From contig NZ_FQWC01000002.1 of the NCBI RefSeq assembly GCF_900129555.1, positions 248,001-312,000 of the forward strand: a DNA stretch of 64,000 nt, written 5' to 3'. This document shows positions 34,757 through 43,312 of the stretch, piece after piece. The notes beneath the pieces were generated by a model. It worked only from the letters and a program-made list of their open reading frames with translations. It was not told where the DNA came from and did no database searches. The position numbers and the translations under genes are program-made. Within the stretch, counting starts at the first letter, position 1. Every line of letters starts with the position of its first letter. Source of the stretch: Flavobacterium defluvii. GTDB taxonomy: Bacteria; Bacteroidota; Bacteroidia; Flavobacteriales; Flavobacteriaceae.

Positions 34757-35434
34757 TCATATTTCTTTTTTTGAATTGAGTTTTAATATACCTTTTACAA
34801 TCAGATATTGTGCCACAAGATAAGTCAGCATGATTATAAATGAACTTTTTTGAATCGGAAAATGAAATTTATTAATTGCCAAAACGCTATCAGAAACCAC
34901 AAAAAAAAGTGCGCCCAAAAAAACATATTGATTAGCCGGTTTTTTCCAGATTAAAAGACCATTATAAGCAAATAAAAGCATTGTTGAAATTACACTTGCA
35001 TATACAATTACAGGGATTTTTAAATCGCCTAATGACGGTAATAAAACCGAAAGCATTCCGATTAAATATACAGCAATGAGGATACTTCCAATTAAAAATA
35101 TTATCGTATTTCTTTTGTTTTTTTCTTTAAATTGTCTGTTAAACAGTATGCAATAAAAAATATGGGATATTAAAAAAGAAACCAATCCCAGAATAAAATA
35201 AATTTCGGCAATCTCTGCAAAAAGCAATATTACATCGCCAATCCACGAAAATATTAAAGCTGTTAGAAGAATTTTTTTGGTTTGAAATTTCTTCGAAAAA
35301 TAAACTCCTAAAATCAGCAGCGGAATTAAAGCTGGTTTTAAATAACAGTCTAAGCTATCATATCCCAGAAATAAAAGCAATAAATAAATAATGCTAAAAG
35401 CAATATAAGTTATAAAGAATACAGCGTTTTTCAT
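34757..35434 (-). CDS. Lysoplasmalogenase, YhhN/TMEM86 family
   Basis: The 225-residue inner-membrane protein has about eight hydrophobic helices, as in the YhhN family. Conserved pieces are YFSKKFQTKKILLTALIFSWIGDVILLF (helix with the GD pair near 60-65) and LGALFFVVSDSVLAINKF (near 175-192, with the SD pair). TMEM86-type enzymes hydrolyse the vinyl-ether bond of lysoplasmalogens to an aldehyde and a lysophospholipid. Its ATG overlaps the stop of the upstream hydroxylase gene by one base (TAATG), so the two are translationally coupled. Confidence 0.85.
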   Translation of the reverse strand: MKNAVFFITYIAFSIIYLLLLFLGYDSLDCYLKPALIPLLILGVYFSKKFQTKKILLTALIFSWIGDVILLFAEIAEIYFILGLVSFLISHIFYCILFNRQFKEKNKRNTIIFLIGSILIAVYLIGMLSVLLPSLGDLKIPVIVYASVISTMLLFAYNGLLIWKKPANQYVFLGALFFVVSDSVLAINKFHFPIQKSSFIIMLTYLVAQYLIVKGILKLNSKKEI

Positions 35435-36714
35435 TATGCGGTTTGTGAAGTTATGGTTTGGTTTTGGGGAGTTTTAAAATCAATAGTTACAAAATATATC
35501 GTTATTAAAAATGATAAAATTAAATAACTTATAATGATGTAACTACTTAAATAAAAAACTGAATTTAAACCAAACCAATCGCCGTAGAACCAAATAACGG
35601 AGATTGCGAAAGCTAAGCGAAATCCTTCCCAAACGATAGCAAATCTGCTTTTATCCATCAATTCAGAATTGCTGTAGATGGTTATAAAAATGAAGAATCC
35701 ATAAACAAAAATATTTGGAAGGCCGATTTTGGCGATATTGTCAAACAAATAGCTTACAAACAAAAGCGTAATTAAAATTTGGGTAACAGACCAATAAATG
35801 AGCTTTTGCGAATTTTGTGTTCCGTATTTGTCAAAATTAAAAACATCTTCAATTTTATTTACCGGATATTTCTGTTCGAAATTTTCAGGTCTCCAGCCGG
35901 TTGGTTTAAACCAGATTGTTAGTTTGTCTTTCCACTTTTCGGCGCGCCAGGCATCTTTTATCAATAAAGTCAAATGCTGAAAATTAATCTTAATCGGGTT
36001 CCATGTGTTTGCTGGTCTTGTAATTCCGAAAACGAGTGGAACATCATCTAATTCTTCCTGAAAAGTGCCAAAAAGTTTATCCCAGAAAATAAATATCTGC
36101 GAATGGTTTTTATCTAAATATTCAGGGTTTATAGCATGGTGCACCCGATGATGAGAAGGTGTAACGAGAATATGCTCTACAAATCCCATTTTTTTAATGT
36201 GCTTGGTATGATACCAAAATTGTAAAAACAAATGGAGTGGGAGTGTAATAGTAATTACAGAAGCCGGAACACCTAATAATGCTGCGGGAATTAGTAGAAA
36301 AGTAAATAAATTAACCAAACTAGCAATGGGCTGACGAAGAGCGCAGGCGAGATTAAATTCTTCGCTGCTGTGGTGAATGGCATGTTTGTTCCAGAAGAAA
36401 TTAATTTGATGTGCCAGTCGATGACTCCAATAACCATAAAAGTCAATGACAAAAAAAGCAATTACATACGAAAGAACATTGGCTTCCTGATGAAAAATAG
36501 CAATTTTAGAAACCATCCATTCATAAGAAAGAAATGTGACGCTGAGACCTAAGACATCTTTTACAGAATTGGTAATTCCAGAGCTGATACTCGAAACGCT
36601 GTCAATTAATGGAGCAGTATCATTCTTTTTGTAAATGCCGTAAATTTTTTCAATTACAATTAGAACTAAAAAAACAGGCATTGCGATAATTAATATTTTA
36701 CCATATTCTTCCAT
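35434..36714 (-). CDS. Fatty acid hydroxylase superfamily, alkylglycerol-monooxygenase-like
   Basis: This is a membrane di-iron enzyme of 426 residues. The His boxes are HRLAH (near 98), HAIHHSSEEFNLACALRQ (near 110-128) and TPSHHRVHHAIN (near 205), followed by WDKLFGTF. The middle box, HHSSEEFN plus ALRQ, resembles the HHSSEDYNLSTALRQ box of mammalian alkylglycerol monooxygenase (TMEM195), more than a plain sterol desaturase box. That enzyme cleaves glyceryl ethers with tetrahydrobiopterin. About four helices are seen before the boxes and four after. The next gene, a lysoplasmalogenase, overlaps it by one base, which supports an ether-lipid role. Confidence 0.85.
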   Translation of the reverse strand: MEEYGKILIIAMPVFLVLIVIEKIYGIYKKNDTAPLIDSVSSISSGITNSVKDVLGLSVTFLSYEWMVSKIAIFHQEANVLSYVIAFFVIDFYGYWSHRLAHQINFFWNKHAIHHSSEEFNLACALRQPIASLVNLFTFLLIPAALLGVPASVITITLPLHLFLQFWYHTKHIKKMGFVEHILVTPSHHRVHHAINPEYLDKNHSQIFIFWDKLFGTFQEELDDVPLVFGITRPANTWNPIKINFQHLTLLIKDAWRAEKWKDKLTIWFKPTGWRPENFEQKYPVNKIEDVFNFDKYGTQNSQKLIYWSVTQILITLLFVSYLFDNIAKIGLPNIFVYGFFIFITIYSNSELMDKSRFAIVWEGFRLAFAISVIWFYGDWFGLNSVFYLSSYIIISYLILSFLITIYFVTIDFKTPQNQTITSQTA

Positions 36715-36779
36715 AAAAAAACATTGTATTTTATTTCAAATATAAAATAAAATACAATGTTTTTTAAATTATTGGTAAA

Positions 36780-37055
36780 TTAAACAATTTCGGCGCTAAG
36801 TCCAGCTTCCAAAAGCTGTGTACATTGAGGTTTTAATTTTTCGATTGGGCCTGTTTTTACAGTGCATTTTCCGGTGTAATGTACAATTAAGGAACATTGT
36901 TCTGCTTGTTCAGATGTGTGGTCACACACACGTATTAAGGTATCAATTACGTGATCAAACGTGTTAACATCGTCGTTGTACACAATGATTTCGTTATTGA
37001 ATCCGGTCGCTTCTTTTTCGCGAACTTTTTCTCTTATTTTTTCTTTAGTACTCAT
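36780..37055 (-). CDS. clpS: ClpS adaptor protein
   Basis: It delivers N-degron substrates to ClpAP-type proteases. The ATG at 37055 (MSTKEKIREK) is used because an in-frame start at 37118 would overlap prmA. In the 91-residue form the signature VYNDDVNTFDHVIDTLIRVC holds the substrate-binding Asn-Asp-Asp motif, followed by TSEQAEQCSLIVHYTGKCTVKTG, in which the His is conserved. It lies 36 bases downstream of prmA in the same direction. Confidence 0.92.
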   Translation of the reverse strand: MSTKEKIREKVREKEATGFNNEIIVYNDDVNTFDHVIDTLIRVCDHTSEQAEQCSLIVHYTGKCTVKTGPIEKLKPQCTQLLEAGLSAEIV

Positions 37056-37090
37056 TGTTTTAGTTTTTTGTACTGTTGTAATTACTATAA

Positions 37091-37924
37091 CTAATTTACG
37101 TATTTTAATGAAACCCAATTGTTTCTTTGAAACTTTTTAACATACGTTAGTCCTTTTTCAGTGCATGAAGCATCGATAAAAGGAATATCTTCTTCATAAA
37201 AACCGCTGAATAATATAATACCTTTTGGGTTTAAACTATCTACATAAGCCTGCATGTCGTTTAAAAGAATATTTCTATTGATATTAGCAATAATAAAATC
37301 ATATTTTTTTCCTGCTAATAAAGCGGCATCGCCCTCATAAACGCTGATATGTTTACAATTATTGCGTTCGGCATTTTCGATAGAATTTAAATAACACCAA
37401 TTGTCAATATCGATGGCATCGATTGGTTCAGCGCCTTTCATTTCTGCTAGAATTGCCAAAATTGCAGTTCCACAGCCCATGTCAAGTGTTTTTAAACCTT
37501 TAACATCCATTTCCAGTAAATGCTGAATCATCATGTGAGTTGTTTCATGATGTCCGGTTCCAAAACTCATTTTAGGCTCAATAACAATATCATACTCAGC
37601 ATCCGTTTTTGGATGAAAAGGAGCGCGAACATGGCATTTTCCGTCAACATCAATTGGTTCGAAATTTTTCTCCCATTCTTCGTTCCAGTTTACCTGATCG
37701 ATTTCTTCAATTGTGTATTCAATTTTAAATTCTTCAGACTGTAAAATATAAATATCATCCAGAATATTCTCATCCCATAAATCCTTTTTCACAAAAGCCG
37801 AAATACCGTTTTCTGTTTCTGTAAAAGTTTCAAAAGCTTTTTCGCCTAATTCAGCAATTAAAATTTCTGATCCGGGTTCTTTTGGTTCAATTGTAAAGTG
37901 ATATCCTAAATAAATATTTGACAT
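37091..37924 (-). CDS. prmA: Ribosomal protein L11 methyltransferase
   Basis: This SAM-dependent enzyme trimethylates L11. The start at 37924 (MSNIYLGYHF) is chosen over an in-frame start at 37960 and gives 277 residues. The N-terminal recognition region is followed by the family motif MSFGTGHHETTHMMIQHL (near 135), the SAM loop LDMGCGTAILAI (near 158), DIDNWC and IIANINRNILLN. A -7-like element (CAAAGGTA on plus, 37939-37946) lies 15 bases upstream. It is in a run with tpiA, clpS and the neighbouring minus genes. Confidence 0.93.
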   Translation of the reverse strand: MSNIYLGYHFTIEPKEPGSEILIAELGEKAFETFTETENGISAFVKKDLWDENILDDIYILQSEEFKIEYTIEEIDQVNWNEEWEKNFEPIDVDGKCHVRAPFHPKTDAEYDIVIEPKMSFGTGHHETTHMMIQHLLEMDVKGLKTLDMGCGTAILAILAEMKGAEPIDAIDIDNWCYLNSIENAERNNCKHISVYEGDAALLAGKKYDFIIANINRNILLNDMQAYVDSLNPKGIILFSGFYEEDIPFIDASCTEKGLTYVKKFQRNNWVSLKYVN

Positions 37925-38014
37925 AAATAAATTTTTTGCAAAGGTAAGAATCCAAAGCAAAAGTTGTTTATAAATCTAAAAGAACATTTTTAATTTAAGA
38001 ATAATTTAAAACAT

Positions 38015-38044
38015 AAAAAAAGCGATACTGAAAAGTATCGCTTT
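38015..38044 (-). terminator. Rho-independent terminator of tpiA
   Basis: AAAGCGATACT (38019-38029) pairs with AGTATCGCTTT (38034-38044) around GAAA. On the minus strand it ends in seven T's, 21 bases beyond the tpiA stop. Confidence 0.85.
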
Positions 38045-38065
38045 CATAATTATATAAATCTAAAA

Positions 38066-38818
38066 TTAGATAGCAGTTACAATTGCTAAGAAATCGTCAG
38101 CTTTTAAAGCAGCACCTCCAATTAAACCACCGTCTACGTCTGGTTTAGAGAAAATTTCTTTTGCATTTTCTGGTTTTACCGAACCACCGTATAAGATAGA
38201 AACTTCATCAGCAATTTCAGCTCCAAAAGCTTTACGGATTGTTTCTCTGATAAATTCGTGCATTTCCTGAGCTTGCTCTGGCGAAGCAGTTTCTCCAGTT
38301 CCAATAGCCCAAACTGGTTCGTAAGCTAATACAATTTTTGACCAGGATTCTTTTGCAATGTGGAATAATCCGTCACGTAATTGATTTTCAACAATATTGA
38401 AATGATTTCCAGACTGACGATCTTTTAATTCTTCTCCAAAACAGAAAATCACAGTGATGTCATGTTTTAAAGCTGTATCAACTTTGTTTGCGATTAATGC
38501 ATCTGTTTCGTGGAAAATTGCTCTACGCTCAGAGTGACCTAAAATTACAGTGTTTACACCAATGCTAGTTAACATATCAGCAGAGATTTCTCCTGTAAAA
38601 GCTCCGCCTTCAGCCTGATGAACGTTTTGAGCAGAAACTCCAATTGTAGTGTTTTTTAATTTTGCTACTGCAGCTTGTAAGTTTACAAATGTTGGAGCCA
38701 CAATTACCTGAGCAGTTGTTTGTGCCGGTATTTTTGTAATTAATTCACTTAATAATTCTTCAGTCTGAGCTGCATTTTTATGCATTTTCCAGTTTCCTGC
38801 AACAATCTTTTTTCTCAT
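38066..38818 (-). CDS. tpiA: Triosephosphate isomerase
   Basis: This glycolytic enzyme interconverts dihydroxyacetone phosphate and glyceraldehyde-3-phosphate. The start at 38818 (MRKKIVAGNWKMHKN) is preferred over 38875. The 250 residues carry the active-site Lys in GNWKMHKN, His in ILGHSERR (near 95), Glu in AYEPVWAIGTG (near 165), and ILYGGSVKPENAKE and GGLIGGAALK at the end. It closes at a terminator. Confidence 0.97.
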   Translation of the reverse strand: MRKKIVAGNWKMHKNAAQTEELLSELITKIPAQTTAQVIVAPTFVNLQAAVAKLKNTTIGVSAQNVHQAEGGAFTGEISADMLTSIGVNTVILGHSERRAIFHETDALIANKVDTALKHDITVIFCFGEELKDRQSGNHFNIVENQLRDGLFHIAKESWSKIVLAYEPVWAIGTGETASPEQAQEMHEFIRETIRKAFGAEIADEVSILYGGSVKPENAKEIFSKPDVDGGLIGGAALKADDFLAIVTAI

Positions 38819-38912
38819 TTTGTAGTTTTTGTTATTTTTTAATTTTTTGTTTTTATTGAAGTTTAGCAAAATCATTGAAATTGAAAATTGTCATTGAAAT
38901 TGCTATTTCAGA

Positions 38913-39407
38913 CTATTTCAAGCTTGCTAAAGTTGCGTTGATTTTATCAAAATCTGTTTCGATAGCGCGATATAAAACAATTTTACCTGTTTTGTCAACA
39001 ATAATATATCTCGGAATCCAGTCAAGATCTATGGCTTTTCCAAAAACACCTTTCATACCGTCGTTCATCATAAAATGATCGCCTTTTAATTCATGTTTTT
39101 CGATTCCGGCTTTCCATTTATCAGCTGTTTTATCTGCCGAAAGGAATAAGTAAGAAACATTCGGATTGTTGGCTTGTAATTCCTTTACTTTTGGCATTGC
39201 TTTTACGCAGTCGCCACACCAGGAAGCCCAAACTTCGATAACCAGAGTTTTTCCTTTATATTTTTTTAAAATGTTTTTGAAAGAAGTCTGACCTCCGTCA
39301 AGATTCAATAATTTTTCAGACAAAGCCTCTTTAGAAAAACTTGTTTTCTGAGCTTGTGAGCATGAAAAAGTTATAAATGCAATAATAAGTAGTGCCGTTT
39401 GTTTCAT
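38913..39407 (-). CDS. TlpA-type thioredoxin-like lipoprotein
   Basis: The start at 39407 gives MKQTALLIIAFITFSC, a lipobox signal. The 164-residue product has a thioredoxin fold with the redox motif WASWCGDCVKAMPKVKEL (CGDC), DKTADKWKAGIEKHELKG and the cis-Pro region DLDWIPRYIIVDKTG. It should act as a periplasmic disulphide reductase. It has its own promoter-like site (39426-39453). Confidence 0.88.
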   Translation of the reverse strand: MKQTALLIIAFITFSCSQAQKTSFSKEALSEKLLNLDGGQTSFKNILKKYKGKTLVIEVWASWCGDCVKAMPKVKELQANNPNVSYLFLSADKTADKWKAGIEKHELKGDHFMMNDGMKGVFGKAIDLDWIPRYIIVDKTGKIVLYRAIETDFDKINATLASLK

Positions 39408-39425
39408 GTGATAAATGATTTTTAA

Positions 39426-39454
39426 CAAAGTTAAACAAACAAATGAAAAGCCAA
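39426..39454 (-). promoter_or_regulatory. Promoter of the TlpA-type gene
   Basis: On the minus strand TAACTTTG (39426-39433) is a full match to TAnnTTTG, and TTG (39452-39454) lies 18 bases upstream. The spacing agrees with Bacteroidetes promoters. Confidence 0.5.
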
Positions 39455-39655
39455 ATACAGATTAACAAAATTTGAAGAGTCGTTTATTTTGTAACAAAAA
39501 GTTAATTTTCGGTTAGAAAATGACGAATGAAATCGTAATAGTTGTGTCTAAAATTCTCTTTTTTTTTGAAATTGTTTTTTTGAAAGCTAAAAAAATGAAT
39601 GTTTTTTATATTCTAAAGATAATTTTGAAGACTTAAAAACGTCAAACAGCAACAA
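39455..39655. other. Gene-free AT-rich gap
   Basis: This stretch between the TlpA-type gene and the BT_3928-like gene has no open frame with coding character on either strand. Long A and T runs are the main content. A GAAGACTT copy near 39626 echoes one arm of the terminator that follows. Confidence 0.6.
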
Positions 39656-39691
39656 AAAAGTCTTCAATAATTAAATTTATTGAAGACTTTT
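39656..39691 (-). terminator. Terminator hairpin of the BT_3928-like gene
   Basis: A 15-bp perfect stem (39656-39670 with 39677-39691) has A's and T's at its base on both strands. It lies 37 bases beyond the stop of the minus-strand gene at 39728-40849. Confidence 0.8.
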
Positions 39692-39727
39692 AAATACTTA
39701 TTCTGCGTTATTATATGTTAGGATTTT

Positions 39728-40849
39728 TTATATCCCATAAGCAACATCTGATAGTTTTAAATCATCGACATCATTGTAATGCACTTTTTGAACAACAGTT
39801 CCGTTGTGTAAAACTACAATGCTAGGGTTTGCTCTTTCTACAGTTTTTAAAGCCGTTGCATCGCAGAAATAAAAATCAACATCTAAGTTGTATTGTTTTT
39901 TAGCTTTTGCAATTTCATCAGCTCCAGAAGCCGTCATTGCAATCACTTTATAGCCTTTTGCTTTGGCATCGGCAGAAACTTTTGCTAATTTTTTCATCCC
40001 TTCCGGATCGGATTTAGTTAAGTCATACGTTACAAAAATCAATAATTTTGGCAATTTAAGGAATTCTGCTTTGTAGTCAGAATCATCTTTTGTCATAGTG
40101 AAATCGTGAATTGGAGGAACATAACCTTCTGTAATTACTTTATCTTTTCGGTCAACAAAAGTGGCACCTTCCGGAATGTTCATTAAATCTTTTTCGGTAA
40201 ATTCTTTATCAACGCCGTTTACTTTGTAAATAAAGATCATTTCTACTACAGATTTTGGAGCGCCTTCCGGAATTTCCATTCCTTTTTCGATGTTTGTTCC
40301 AACTTTATACGGACGGAAATCTTTAATAGGATTATGATTTAAAACCCAGTAAGCCATAAACGCACTTAAAGTCACACTAATCAAAGTAATGGCATTTGTA
40401 ACTCCGTTTGAAAATAAAGGTTTTACAAGTTTTTGATTTATAAATAAAATCAGGATAAAGAATAGTAAAACAACATCTTTTGTAAATGACTGCCAAGGGG
40501 TTAAATGAAGTGCGTCTCCGAAACAACCGCAATCCTTAACAACATCAAAATAAGCAGAGTAGAAGGTAAGGAAGGTAAAGAAAACGATTAAAAGCAATAA
40601 TGCCCAAATGGTAGTTTTGGCTTTATATCCCACTAACAACATTACGCCCAAAACTACTTCCAGAATAACTAAGAAAATAGCTAAACCTAATGCTAATGGT
40701 TCTAAAAATGGCATATTGAAAACCGGTTCGCTAAAATATTCTGCCAATTTATAAGAGAAACCAACAGGATCGTTCAGTTTTATTAATCCGGAAATGATAA
40801 ATAATACACCGACAAATAATCGGGAGAATTGAGTAATAATGTTTTTCAT
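39728..40849 (-). CDS. BT_3928-like DoxX/MauE membrane protein
   Basis: The 373-residue protein has four or five N-terminal helices of the DoxX/MauE type (IIFSRLFVGVLFIISGLIKLNDPVGFSYK and the DVVKDCGCFGDALHLTPWQSFTKD redox loop), then a C-terminal thioredoxin-like domain near 230-373 (LPKLLIFVTYDLTKSDPEGMKKL, VDFYFCDATALKTVERANPSIVVLHNGTV) with no CxxC. The DCGCFG loop suggests electron transfer to or from a soluble thioredoxin. It lies in the same run as DUF1599 and tpiA, an arrangement common in Flavobacteriia. Confidence 0.85.
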   Translation of the reverse strand: MKNIITQFSRLFVGVLFIISGLIKLNDPVGFSYKLAEYFSEPVFNMPFLEPLALGLAIFLVILEVVLGVMLLVGYKAKTTIWALLLLIVFFTFLTFYSAYFDVVKDCGCFGDALHLTPWQSFTKDVVLLFFILILFINQKLVKPLFSNGVTNAITLISVTLSAFMAYWVLNHNPIKDFRPYKVGTNIEKGMEIPEGAPKSVVEMIFIYKVNGVDKEFTEKDLMNIPEGATFVDRKDKVITEGYVPPIHDFTMTKDDSDYKAEFLKLPKLLIFVTYDLTKSDPEGMKKLAKVSADAKAKGYKVIAMTASGADEIAKAKKQYNLDVDFYFCDATALKTVERANPSIVVLHNGTVVQKVHYNDVDDLKLSDVAYGI

Positions 40850-40928
40850 GGCAAATATTTAGGGTTTAAATACCAAATTCCAAAATCATGTTAGAAAATT
40901 CGAATTTGGAATTTTATTTTTGGATTTT

Positions 40929-41471
40929 CTATTTGTTTATAGGATTAAGGATCAAAGCAAAAACAGAATAATTAATCATATCCTGATAATTAGCATCAAT
41001 TCCTTCAGAAACCAAAGTCAAACCTTTGTTGTCTTCAATTTGCTTTACGCGAAGAAGTTTCTGCAAAATCAAATCTGTCAGTGAACTTACACGCATGTCG
41101 CGCCATGCTTCACCATAATCGTGATTTTTAGCTTCCATTAAGTCTTTGGTTAACTTTACTTTAGCATCGTATAATTCAGTTGCTTTTTCAACGTCAAGAT
41201 CAGGCTGATCCACAACACCTAATTCTAATTGAATTAAAGCCATGATAGAATAATTGATAATTCCAATAAATTCTCCTTTTTCATCTTCATCAACTTTACG
41301 AACGTCATTTTCCTGTAAACTTCTGATTCTTTGTGCTTTTATGAAAATTTGATCTGTCAGCGAAGGAAGTCTTAAAATTCTCCAGGCGCTGCCGTAATCT
41401 TTCATTTTATTGATAAACAAGGTTCGGCAAACCGTAATTACATTATCAAATTCAAGGGAAGTATTCTTCAT
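40929..41471 (-). CDS. DUF1599 protein with two tandem units
   Basis: The 180-residue cytoplasmic protein contains an internal duplication. Unit 1 has MKDYGSAWRILRLPSLTDQIFIKAQRIRSL and unit 2 has KNHDYGEAWRDMRVSSLTDLILQKLLRVKQI. The shared core is DYG-x-AWR and SLTD, followed by an amphipathic helix. The role is unknown, though the fold may be NTP-pyrophosphatase-like from the helical pattern, a weak guess. A promoter is seen at 41501-41532. Confidence 0.85.
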   Translation of the reverse strand: MKNTSLEFDNVITVCRTLFINKMKDYGSAWRILRLPSLTDQIFIKAQRIRSLQENDVRKVDEDEKGEFIGIINYSIMALIQLELGVVDQPDLDVEKATELYDAKVKLTKDLMEAKNHDYGEAWRDMRVSSLTDLILQKLLRVKQIEDNKGLTLVSEGIDANYQDMINYSVFALILNPINK

Positions 41472-41500
41472 TTATTGCTGTATATTTGCTAAAATTTCTT

Positions 41501-41532
41501 CAAAAATAAGGATAATTTTTTAAGAGTTTCAA
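41501..41532 (-). promoter_or_regulatory. Promoter of the DUF1599 gene
   Basis: On the minus strand TATTTTTG (41501-41508) matches TAnnTTTG, and TTG (41530-41532) lies 21 bases upstream. The start codon is at 41471, about 25 bases after the expected transcript start. Confidence 0.45.
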
Positions 41533-41684
41533 GTTTAAGGTTTTCTTTGTTTCAAGTTTTTTCTAAACATAGTGTTAACGCTGTAACTTGAAACTGAAAA
41601 ATGTTTCAGGTTTCAGGTTTCAAGTTCCCAAACTTGCCTAATCTGCATTAACTTGAAACATTAAACAAATAAAACTTGAAACAA
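41527..41684. repeat. Cluster of GTTTCAA / TTGAAAC units
   Basis: GTTTCAAG, GTTTCAGG and AACTTGAAAC words recur at least six times in both directions between DUF1599 and folP. Some may pair as hairpins and some abut the folP start. Such clusters are known as intergenic repeats in flavobacteria. Confidence 0.55.
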
Positions 41685-41685
41685 A

Positions 41686-42510
41686 ATGTTTATTAACTGC
41701 AAAGGCGAACTTCTAGATTTATCGATTCCAAAAGTTATGGGAATCCTGAATGTTACGCCAAATTCTTTCTTTGACGGAGGAAAATATAAAAACGAAGATG
41801 AAATTATTTCTCAGGTAGATAAAATGCTTTCAGAAGGAGCAACATTTATTGATATTGGTGCCTACTCTAGTAAACCGAGTGCCGAATTTGTTTCTGAACA
41901 AGAAGAAATCGATAGAATTGTTCCTGTCATAGAATTGATTTTAAGTCATTTTCCAAAAGCTTTATTATCAATTGATACATTTAGGGCTGAGGTAGCAAAA
42001 GTTAGTATAGAAAACGGTGCAGCGATTATAAACGATATTGCAGCGGGAGAATTAGACGATAAAATGTTTGATGTTATTGCCAAATATAACGTTCCCTATA
42101 TTATGATGCACATGCGTGGTAATCCTCAGACGATGCAGAGTTTGACCCAATACGATGATATTGTAAAAGAAATACTCTTCTATTTTTCTGAAAAAGTGCA
42201 ACAGGCAAGAGCTTTAGGAATCAACGATTTGATTTTGGATCCGGGATTTGGTTTTGCCAAAACAACCGATCAGAATTATGAAGTAATGCAGAAAATGGAA
42301 CTTTTCAATGTTTTAGAATTGCCTGTTTTGGCTGGAATTTCAAGAAAATCAATGATTTATAAAACTTTAGATATTACACCACAAGAAGCTCTTAACGGAA
42401 CAACTTTTCTAAATACAATTGCTTTGACAAAAGGAGCGAAGATTCTTCGTGTGCATGATGTGAAAGAAGCGGTGGAATGTGTTGCTTTGTTTAATAAAAT
42501 GAATTTATAA
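41686..42510 (+). CDS. folP: Dihydropteroate synthase
   Basis: It makes dihydropteroate from 4-aminobenzoate and the pterin pyrophosphate and is the sulphonamide target. The 274 residues carry the signatures MGILNVTPNSFFDGGKY (near 17-33), IDIGAYSSKPSAE, SIDTFRAEVA, NDIAAG, MHMRGNPQTMQ, LDPGFGFAKT and LAGISRKSMIY. It is transcribed away from DUF1599 and is followed by an inverted repeat. Confidence 0.96.
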   Translation: MFINCKGELLDLSIPKVMGILNVTPNSFFDGGKYKNEDEIISQVDKMLSEGATFIDIGAYSSKPSAEFVSEQEEIDRIVPVIELILSHFPKALLSIDTFRAEVAKVSIENGAAIINDIAAGELDDKMFDVIAKYNVPYIMMHMRGNPQTMQSLTQYDDIVKEILFYFSEKVQQARALGINDLILDPGFGFAKTTDQNYEVMQKMELFNVLELPVLAGISRKSMIYKTLDITPQEALNGTTFLNTIALTKGAKILRVHDVKEAVECVALFNKMNL

Positions 42511-42522
42511 TCGCCAGTTTTA

Positions 42523-42616
42523 TCATTCCGAGGAACGAGGAATCACACTCGAAACTCGACAAAGATTGACGATTACTTTGCGGAATACTAGTGAGATTCC
42601 TTGTTCCTCGGAATGA
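42523..42616. repeat. TCATTCCGAGGAACGAGGAATC-type inverted repeat
   Basis: The left arm at 42523-42548 and right arm at 42591-42616 are near-perfect reverse complements (TCATTCCGAGGAAC at one end, GTTCCTCGGAATGA at the other). The 42-base loop is single copy. This resembles mobile palindromic intergenic elements common in flavobacteria and lies between folP and the lipoprotein gene. Confidence 0.7.
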
Positions 42617-42634
42617 CAAACTTTAGTAAAATAA

Positions 42635-43288
42635 ATGAAAATGAAATATTTCTCTCTAATTATAGCTTTTCTTCTCTTTTCCTGTGGAAAAAAAGAAGAT
42701 GTTTTATTGCCAAAATCAAATGTTACAATCGTAAAAGACGTACAAGATCATTCGCCCATTTATATCTTTTTTAAAGTTGAAGGAAAAGATACAATCGCCG
42801 ATTTAAATAGAAAAAGTGCTATCATTTCAACTAATTGGATTTTTAATATTGACAAACGTTTACCATTGAAATTGGTGATGCCGCAGATAATAAAATTACA
42901 GGATAAAAAGCGAAATGAAAAAATGCACCAAAATGAAGAATCTGAAAACTATTATTCGTATGCTGATTCTGTTGGAAAGAATTTAGCTTTTCTGCCTTTT
43001 ACGAAAGTGTTTTACAAATTAGAAATTGCAAATAACAGAAGTCAGCTGTATTTTAAAAAGAACGGAATGATACACTACAGTGGAAGAAAAGCCTATGATT
43101 TTCCTAAAAGTAATTTAAAACCGTTTTTAGATAGTTTGATTATAAATCCAAAAGCTCAGATTACATTTTCTTATGATAAAAACATGAGTTATGGAGATTA
43201 CATTCAATCTAAAATCCTTGTAAAAAACATTATTGACAAAAAGATTCCGTTTGTTTTTATAAACGAAGAACAAGAGTTTGTTTTTTAA
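42635..43288 (+). CDS. Lipoprotein of unknown function
   Basis: The 217-residue product starts MKMKYFSLIIAFLLFSC, a lipobox signal. It has a mixed alpha/beta mature region (SPIYIFFKVEGKDTIADLNRKSAIISTNWIFNIDKRLPLKLVMPQ) with a Lys-rich middle. No known domain is recognised. It lies alone between two convergent or divergent units and converges with rlmH. Confidence 0.75.
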   Translation: MKMKYFSLIIAFLLFSCGKKEDVLLPKSNVTIVKDVQDHSPIYIFFKVEGKDTIADLNRKSAIISTNWIFNIDKRLPLKLVMPQIIKLQDKKRNEKMHQNEESENYYSYADSVGKNLAFLPFTKVFYKLEIANNRSQLYFKKNGMIHYSGRKAYDFPKSNLKPFLDSLIINPKAQITFSYDKNMSYGDYIQSKILVKNIIDKKIPFVFINEEQEFVF

Positions 43289-43312
43289 AAATGCCAGTTA
43301 AATTAAATGACG

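Noticed and set aside
42523..42616. Attachment site or integron site after folP
   Set aside because: No integrase, tRNA or cassette genes are nearby, and symmetric arms fit a palindromic intergenic element better.
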